In this document: one piece after another, positions 4,501-5,381 of the stretch
How positions within the stretch are numbered: position 1 is the stretch's first letter
Layout of the letters: each line of letters begins with the position of its first letter
Assembly (NCBI GenBank): GCA_003694495.1
Contig: RFJO01000102.1
Location: 1-5,381, forward strand
Source of the DNA: Candidatus Woesearchaeota archaeon
GTDB taxonomy: Archaea > Nanobdellota > Nanobdellia > SCGC-AAA011-G17 > GW2011-AR17
Length of the DNA stretch: 5,381 bases
Reading direction: 5' to 3'
Notes under the pieces: model-generated
The model's input: the letters and a program-made list of their open reading frames with translations, nothing else
Told to the model about the DNA's origin: nothing
Database searches by the model: none
Position numbers and translations under genes: made by a program

Positions 4501-5381
4501 GTGAAAAAAGAGGTTAACTTTAGTTTTGATTATTTGGTAAAAAAATTAATATTTAACAATCTAAAAAAATCCGGAGTTTTGCATTCATTTTTACTTTTTC
4601 TTATACTATTCTTGCTGTTGGGTATTGTATACTTTAGTTCTATGATCGCAGCGAATAATGTTACTAATTTTGAAATTAACCAAACCCCAAACTTTTCCTA
4701 CCAAAAATATAATTATTCGGAGCTTGTTGAACCATACCTTGGAACGAACCTGACAAATTATTCCGAAAGTAACATGCTTGAAAAAGTGCTTAAACTAATT
4801 CTTGACAAAGTTCATTTCATAAAAGGCCAGATTGCTAACATTGAAGCAAGCTTAAAATATGTTAATGATTCTCCAATTCCAGGACAAACGATAAATTTCT
4901 ATACATATGAAGCCACAAACTCGGCAAATTTCTATTTTCTTGGCAACAGAGTTACTGACATGTATGGCAGAGCTACCTTAGAATGGAACACTTCCCCTTT
5001 TAATGAAGGCAGTTATGTAGTTAATGCGACTACGCTTGATTTGACAGCAACTACTATGATAAATATTGAAAAAAACAATGGTATAATAAAAAACATATTT
5101 AATGTTATATTAAACAAAGTAAAATTGTTAAGAGGAGAGTTGCTTATAATTTCAGCAAATTTGACGTATGTTAACCAAAGCCCTATACCTAATGAACCAG
5201 TAAGTTTATTCATATTTCAAAATGATAGTTATCAAATCTATAACGAAACAAGTTTGACAAACAATCAAGGACAAACTTATTTCCAGTACAGTACAGAAAA
5301 CTTAACACAAGGCACATATTATCTTAATTTAAGCTACAATGGAAATAATATAACAACAAAAAATGATTATGTAACAGCATT
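4501..5381 (+). CDS. Membrane-anchored, sequon-rich surface protein with repeated Ig-like modules (3' end missing)
   Basis: The frame is open from GTG 4501 to the right edge (293 codons), so the gene is partial. Residues 1-25 are basic (six lysines). About 27-50 form one strongly hydrophobic segment that could be a signal anchor or a long signal peptide cleaved near the SMIAA-NN boundary. The rest should face outside. Residues 53-90 are an Asn/Ser/Thr/Tyr-rich stalk. Two modules follow at about 92-194 and 195-293, each an amphipathic helix (LDKVHFIKGQ, LNKVKLLRGE), then YVN(D/Q)SPIP and a beta-rich part with TDMYGRATLEW or TNNQGQTYFQY and EGSYVV or QGTYYL, the pattern of Big/invasin-type Ig-like domains. 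There are 16 N-x-S/T sequons between residues 53 and 285. I infer an N-glycosylated cell-surface or adhesin-like protein. The exact family is not recognised and the C-terminal part is unknown. Confidence 0.82.
   Translation, partial: MKKEVNFSFDYLVKKLIFNNLKKSGVLHSFLLFLILFLLLGIVYFSSMIAANNVTNFEINQTPNFSYQKYNYSELVEPYLGTNLTNYSESNMLEKVLKLILDKVHFIKGQIANIEASLKYVNDSPIPGQTINFYTYEATNSANFYFLGNRVTDMYGRATLEWNTSPFNEGSYVVNATTLDLTATTMINIEKNNGIIKNIFNVILNKVKLLRGELLIISANLTYVNQSPIPNEPVSLFIFQNDSYQIYNETSLTNNQGQTYFQYSTENLTQGTYYLNLSYNGNNITTKNDYVTA
4774..5381 (+). repeat. Two copies of a ~103-residue protein module (second truncated by window edge)
   Basis: Residues 92-194 (4774-5082) and from 195 (5083 onward) align with a constant offset of 103 residues through the best conserved part: L-D/N-K-V-x-x-[IL]-[KR]-G at 101 and 204, and Y-V-N-D/Q-S-P-I-P at 120 and 223. 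DNA identity is moderate, so the duplication is old, unlike the recent one at 3481-3540. More copies may follow beyond the window. Confidence 0.85.

Noticed and set aside
4498..4503. TGA read-through or recoding joining the 17-codon frame to the surface protein
   Set aside because: TGA serves as a normal stop for the UDP-glucose dehydrogenase gene at 1442-1444, and GTG 4501 has a plausible ribosome binding site, so recoding is not needed.
5013..5213. Minus-strand frame of 66 codons with hydrophobic stretches
   Set aside because: It is antisense to the surface-protein repeat region, where the + strand frame shows aligned modules and sequons. The hydrophobicity follows from complementing Asn/Lys-rich codons.

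Overview
The window looks archaeal, most likely from an uncultured, AT-rich lineage. DPANN-type archaea are a reasonable guess, but nothing here fixes the taxonomy. The evidence is two upstream regions with a BRE-plus-TATA arrangement placed about 27 bases before a plausible transcription start, almost no Shine-Dalgarno sites, a RecA/KaiC-like ATPase of the common archaeal single-domain type, and a membrane-anchored surface protein crowded with N-glycosylation sequons. All convincing genes lie on the + strand.

Positions 1-57 may hold the tail of an upstream gene (uncertain). A promoter at 62-77 is followed by a tightly packed sugar-nucleotide operon of three genes: UDP-glucose 6-dehydrogenase (101-1444), a UDP-glucuronate 4-epimerase-like SDR enzyme (1441-2388, 4-base ATGA overlap) and UDP-glucose 4-epimerase GalE (2367-3353, 22-base overlap). 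Together they should convert UDP-glucose to UDP-glucuronate and then UDP-galacturonate, and separately interconvert UDP-glucose and UDP-galactose. These are precursors for surface glycans; no glycosyltransferase is visible, so where the sugars go is not shown.

Nineteen bases downstream lies a KaiC/RadA-superfamily ATPase (3373-4431). It has an unusual N-terminal tail of about 104 residues, of which 43 are lysine, containing a nearly perfect 30-base tandem duplication. A 69-base intergenic region carries the second BRE/TATA promoter and a plausible ribosome binding site. It leads into a protein that runs off the right edge (4501 to the end). That protein has a short basic cytoplasmic segment, one membrane segment or signal anchor, a sequon-rich stalk, and at least two copies of a module of about 103 residues (amphipathic helix plus Ig-like fold).

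The most interesting points are a Glu-to-Gln change at the position of the thioester-hydrolysis glutamate of UDP-glucose dehydrogenase, the polylysine-like tail on the KaiC-like ATPase, and the repeated sequon-rich surface protein beside a uronic-acid sugar operon. I saw no mobile element, CRISPR array, tRNA or rRNA.
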